A stretch of 64,000 nt of DNA from M3007 sp031425155 (lineage in GTDB: Bacteria; Bacteroidota; Bacteroidia; Chitinophagales; Saprospiraceae): positions 90,778 to 154,777 of the forward strand of contig JANPIV010000035.1 in NCBI GenBank assembly GCA_031425155.1, written 5' to 3'. A model generated the notes under the pieces. It ran no database searches, was not told the DNA's origin, and saw only the letters and a list, made by a program, of their open reading frames with translations. Shown one piece after another: positions 60,767 to 64,000 of this stretch. Positions within the stretch are counted from its first letter, which is position 1. Each line of letters opens with the position of its first letter. Both the position numbers and the translations under genes were made by a program.

Positions 60767-62407
60767 TCATACGCCCTTCTCTTCCAACACCACAAACCCC
60801 GCCGCGAAAGGATCAAGATGTTCTTTTAACGTATCTATAAAACCATCGCCGTATTTTAATAAATAAGGCAGAAAATTATCCGTGCGTTCTTGTAAACCAT
60901 TGGCGGGAAATAGTTTTTCTTTTAAAGCACGGAGTTGCTGGAGCGAGACGTCATGTTTCTGTTTTTCGGCACGTCCGAGGCGGCTTTCCCATTGCTCCAG
61001 ACCGGCCACGGCTTTTACTTCATCGGCACGTACGGCTTTTTCCAAAGTGGCATCTATCGCGGTGGCTTTTTTAGCAATGCGGTCAAATAGTTGGTGCAGC
61101 GCAGCGATCTCGTCGGCCAGGTGGACTTCGGCGGTCGAGTTGGCGGCTACAAAATTGCGCACCAGCGTGTCCACATCTTCAAACAATTGTATGGCTGTCA
61201 CGTCCAGTTTAGCCAGTTTTTTCCCCAGTTCCCGGTCCACCCAGAGCACGGAATTGCGGCGCAGCAGCATCGGAAAAGGCACCTTGAAATGGGCAAACAG
61301 GGCCTTGCGTTCCAGCCAGTACGCCAGCTCGCCGCCACCGCCCACGTAAGCGAGATTCGGCAAAATACTTTCCTGCATTAAGGGACGCAGCACCACATTG
61401 GGACTGAACCGTTCGGGATGCGCGTCCAGTTCGGCCAGTATTTCAGGTTCTGTAAAAGTAATTTCTGTATTCAATACTTGATAAGAGCGAGCAGTGTCGG
61501 CGGCTGAACCCGCCGGCACGGTCAGCGTTATACGGTTGCGCTGACCGGGCTGCATATAAAATAAATTAATTTCACGGGGCGCGGCCTGGGTTTTGAAACC
61601 TGCCGCGTTGAGCTGCCCGATGGTCGAAGTGACCAGCCGGAAGGCCGGTTGTTCGATCAGTTCCGCCCGCATGACCGGAATAAAATGCCTTTTCAAACGC
61701 GCATCGTTCATGTCCACCACCACCAGACCATAGCGGCCAAACAATTCGTGCAGCATCGCCCGCGTCGCCTCGGCCAGCGTCTGCGGCTCGGTGTAGGCCC
61801 GTTGCACCCGCGCGAAAAGGGTCTGCGCCGCCTCACTTTCACCCAGAATAGTTTTCAGTTCGGCCAATATATCCGTCAGGCCCGCCGTGCGCATACTGCC
61901 TACTGCGCCTTGTTCGGCAGAAGTCCAGGTTAGTTTTTTGCCATACAAATGGATGCTGTTCAGTTCTTCCAGATCGTGGTCTTCGCTGCCCAGCACGAAC
62001 ACCGGCACCACCCGCCGACCGGCATTTTCCTGTTCGGCTATTTTGGCTAAATTTATGACCGTCAAGGCTTTATATAAAAAAAATAAGGGTCCCAGTAAAA
62101 GGCTGGGCTGGTGAGCGGTAGTCACCGTAAAAGTCGTATCTTGCCTCAGTGCCTCGATGTGTTCGCGCACCAGGGCCTGTTCGGGCAAGGCCTGATATTG
62201 TTCCGTGAGCACCTGCACCAGATCGGCACGCGGGTACATCATTTTTTCCCGGTCACGTATGGCTTCGGGAAAATTTTCCGGACGCGGGGCATACGTATAA
62301 AACGGCGTCAGGCGGGCATCGCCGGTGGCATAAGCGACATCGGTTTTGGCGAGTTGAGGCACTTGCACATAGGGAAGAAGTGTTTTCAGCATACAAACAG
62401 AGCGCAT
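60767..62407 (-). CDS. bshC: Bacillithiol biosynthesis cysteine-adding enzyme BshC
   Basis: A 546-residue protein (541 if the ATG at 62392, MLKTLLPYVQ, is used). BshC motifs are plain: TTAHQPSLLLGPLFFLYKAL (about 97-116), VFVLGSEDHDLEELNSIHLY (about 135-155) and YVGGGGELAYWLE (about 356-368), followed by the long coiled coil that dimerises the enzyme (about 430-490). BshC joins cysteine to glucosaminyl-malate in the last step of bacillithiol synthesis in the cytoplasm. bshA and bshB are not in the window, and Bacteroidota often scatter these genes. It is convergent with the LRR gene. Confidence 0.95.
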   Translation of the reverse strand: MRSVCMLKTLLPYVQVPQLAKTDVAYATGDARLTPFYTYAPRPENFPEAIRDREKMMYPRADLVQVLTEQYQALPEQALVREHIEALRQDTTFTVTTAHQPSLLLGPLFFLYKALTVINLAKIAEQENAGRRVVPVFVLGSEDHDLEELNSIHLYGKKLTWTSAEQGAVGSMRTAGLTDILAELKTILGESEAAQTLFARVQRAYTEPQTLAEATRAMLHELFGRYGLVVVDMNDARLKRHFIPVMRAELIEQPAFRLVTSTIGQLNAAGFKTQAAPREINLFYMQPGQRNRITLTVPAGSAADTARSYQVLNTEITFTEPEILAELDAHPERFSPNVVLRPLMQESILPNLAYVGGGGELAYWLERKALFAHFKVPFPMLLRRNSVLWVDRELGKKLAKLDVTAIQLFEDVDTLVRNFVAANSTAEVHLADEIAALHQLFDRIAKKATAIDATLEKAVRADEVKAVAGLEQWESRLGRAEKQKHDVSLQQLRALKEKLFPANGLQERTDNFLPYLLKYGDGFIDTLKEHLDPFAAGFVVLEEKGV

Positions 62408-62638
62408 TTCTGACGGACGCAGATGAAGGGGACGTCGCGTAGAGCGGCAACGGTAACAAAGATTAGTCGCAAGGGTTTGGCGCAGCCGGAAATTCCAGTG
62501 TGACTTATTACCTCTTTCTTCGTCTTTGGGTTAGGGCATAGATTTTTTAACTAAATTATAAGCCTTTGAATGGTCATTTGTACTTTCGCCCAGATCATCC
62601 GTTCATTCACGTACTTCTACACCAAACCAACTTTTAGT

Positions 62639-64000
62639 ATGAAATCTTTACTTACCATTTTTTGTCTCGTATTCGTCCTGCTGCTGGTCGGGAACGAGGC
62701 CATTTGCCAACCTACTCATGGCATCACGTTCCGGGAAAACTGGTACAATTACCTCACTCCACAGCCCGATGGCGACAACTGGACGGACGTTTACGAAAAC
62801 GTGGACGGTCGTGGCGTCGAACTGGCTTATCAGCGCCGCTTGGCGGGTTCCACCTGGCTATTGGTGCCGCTCAAATTCGGGGTCGCACAAATTGCCGGTA
62901 AAGAGGGAAGGTCGGCCCGTGAAGGTCTGCTGGGCAACCTCGACCTGATGCTCCAGCAAAATATTTTCAAACATGGCAATGTGCTCAATCCGACGATTGG
63001 CCTGGGGGTTGGTTCAACTTATAATTTCAAAAATGACAAGGCTGATTTCAATGTGCCGGTCGCGCTTGGCCTGAACGTCAAGTTGTTTGAAAATGTCTAT
63101 TTGAATGCCCAAACGCAGTACCGTCTTTCGGTCGTGACCGAGGAACATGGCTGGCACCACGGCATCGGTGTGGTGGTCTATTTTGGCAATGAAGACAGCG
63201 ACCGCGATGGCGTAATAAATAAGGAAGACAAATGCCCGGATGTGCCCGGCGTAGCCGCACTGATGGGCTGCCCCGACCGCGATAATGACGGCATCACCGA
63301 TACGGAAGATAAATGTCCCGATGTGGCCGGAGTAATGGCCCTCATGGGCTGCCCTGACCGCGATAGCGACGGGATTACGGATGCCGAAGATACCTGCCCG
63401 GATGTGGCGGGCCTGGCTGCGTTCAAAGGTTGCCCGGACACGGATAGCGATGGCATCACCGACGCCGAAGATAAATGCCCTGCTGTAGCAGGTCTGGTCG
63501 CCTTTATGGGTTGCCCGGATACGGATACGGACGGTATTACGGATGCGGATGATAAATGCCCACGGGAAGCAGGCCCGGCCAGCAACATGGGTTGCCCGGT
63601 GCTGGATCGTGACGGCGACGGCATAGCGGATAAAGATGACGTGTGCCCGGACAAAAAAGGCACTCTGAAAGGCTATGGTTGCCCCGATACCGATGGCGAT
63701 GGTGTGTATGACAATGAAGACCGTTGCATCACCGTGGCTGGTCCGGCCAGCAACCGTGGTTGCCCGGAAATCAAGAAGGAAGATAAAGCCAAAGTAGAAC
63801 TGGCAGTGAAAGCCGTACAGTTTGAATCGGGTAAAGCAGTGCTGTTGAAGAGCTCGTACAAAGTGCTGGACGATGTAGCCGACGTACTGAAAAGATACCC
63901 ATATTACAGCCTGGACATGAAAGGCCACACCGACAGTCAGGGCGAAGCACCGATGAACCTCGACTTGTCCATCCGCCGTGCCAAGACTTGCTATGACTAT
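62639..64000 (+). CDS. OmpA-family protein with thrombospondin type 3 repeats (partial, C-terminus outside window)
   Basis: The ATG at 62639 opens MKSLLTIFCLVFVLLLVGNE, a signal peptide ending near AICQ. Residues about 22-180 form an N-terminal beta-barrel-like domain (NPTIGLGVGSTYNFKNDK). Residues about 185-370 are seven calcium-binding thrombospondin type 3 repeats of about 27 residues (DRDNDGITDTEDKCPDVAG and variants, each ending MGCP-like). The OmpA peptidoglycan-binding domain starts near 385 (VKAVQFESGKAVLLKSS) and includes MKGHTDSQGEAPMNLDLSIR, which is cut by the window end at codon 454. Such proteins tether the outer membrane to peptidoglycan. Confidence 0.92.
   Translation, partial: MKSLLTIFCLVFVLLLVGNEAICQPTHGITFRENWYNYLTPQPDGDNWTDVYENVDGRGVELAYQRRLAGSTWLLVPLKFGVAQIAGKEGRSAREGLLGNLDLMLQQNIFKHGNVLNPTIGLGVGSTYNFKNDKADFNVPVALGLNVKLFENVYLNAQTQYRLSVVTEEHGWHHGIGVVVYFGNEDSDRDGVINKEDKCPDVPGVAALMGCPDRDNDGITDTEDKCPDVAGVMALMGCPDRDSDGITDAEDTCPDVAGLAAFKGCPDTDSDGITDAEDKCPAVAGLVAFMGCPDTDTDGITDADDKCPREAGPASNMGCPVLDRDGDGIADKDDVCPDKKGTLKGYGCPDTDGDGVYDNEDRCITVAGPASNRGCPEIKKEDKAKVELAVKAVQFESGKAVLLKSSYKVLDDVADVLKRYPYYSLDMKGHTDSQGEAPMNLDLSIRRAKTCYDY

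Noticed and set aside
63190..63770. Regular direct repeats, considered as a CRISPR array
   Set aside because: The repeats are in frame, encode calcium-binding DxDxDG units, and lack unique spacers of constant length.
63014..63928. 304-codon minus-strand frame over the thrombospondin repeats
   Set aside because: Its apparent internal repeats simply mirror the 81-base repeats of the OmpA-family gene.
1..64000. tRNA, rRNA and transposase genes
   Set aside because: I looked for TTCGA-type arms, conserved rRNA segments and DDE or tyrosine-recombinase motifs and saw none; a tRNAscan or Infernal run would be needed to exclude small RNAs.

Overview
The window is bacterial and almost certainly from the phylum Bacteroidota, most likely the Saprospiria (Haliscomenobacter/Lewinella-type). 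This is inferred from gene content: SusC/SusD pair, several giant secreted proteins with type IX secretion (T9SS) C-terminal domains of both the type A and the gliding-motility type B kind, DUF2911, VCBS/ASPIC lipoproteins, the bacillithiol enzyme BshC, and promoters that fit the Bacteroidota -7 box TAnnTTTG. Coding density is high, both strands are used, and I saw no rRNA, tRNA, CRISPR array, intact transposase or phage gene.

Layout. 1-3.7 kb: partial YihY/BrkB membrane protein, a 4HBT thioesterase, a small conserved protein of the family often mislabelled PRPP synthetase, and arginine deiminase. 4-5.6 kb: two alpha/beta-hydrolase esterases. 5.8-10.5 kb: a three-gene type I secretion/efflux operon (ABC, HlyD, TolC) whose ATPase has degenerate catalytic motifs. 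10.7-12.2 kb: a helical-repeat protein with a paralogue at 55.6-57.1 kb. 12.4-15.3 kb: a T9SS surface protein. 15.3-26.5 kb, minus strand: FAD oxidoreductase, DUF2911-TPR protein, VCBS/ASPIC lipoprotein, small lipoprotein, SusD, SusC, a nutrient-uptake locus without a linked glycosidase. 26.9-29.1 kb: agmatine deiminase and N-carbamoylputrescine amidase (agmatine to putrescine). 29.4-30.1 kb: Crp/Fnr regulator. 30.4-39.3 kb: two giant type B sorted proteins flanking a GH28-type glycosidase. 40-45.5 kb: fmt, then an unusual cluster of an EAD11-like membrane protein, a secreted coiled-coil protein and a TIG-like lipoprotein, then a convergent beta-barrel and a DinB-like protein. 45.7-54.8 kb: small conserved protein, GMC oxidoreductase plus K+ channel, Oar-like TonB receptor, T9SS protein, PlsC-type acyltransferase. 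54.8-55.5 kb: CD225/dispanin and DUF2752 pair. 57-64 kb: leucine-rich-repeat T9SS protein, bshC, and an OmpA-family protein with thrombospondin type 3 repeats running off the window.

The most striking points are: the EAD11-like membrane/periplasmic module at 41.2-44.1 kb, a possible undescribed signalling or conflict system; the ABC transporter with altered Walker B, signature and H-loop motifs; several families of non-coding inverted-repeat elements (including three copies of a TGTCATTCAGAG-ended element); and many intergenic regions that each carry their own short degenerate repeated word.
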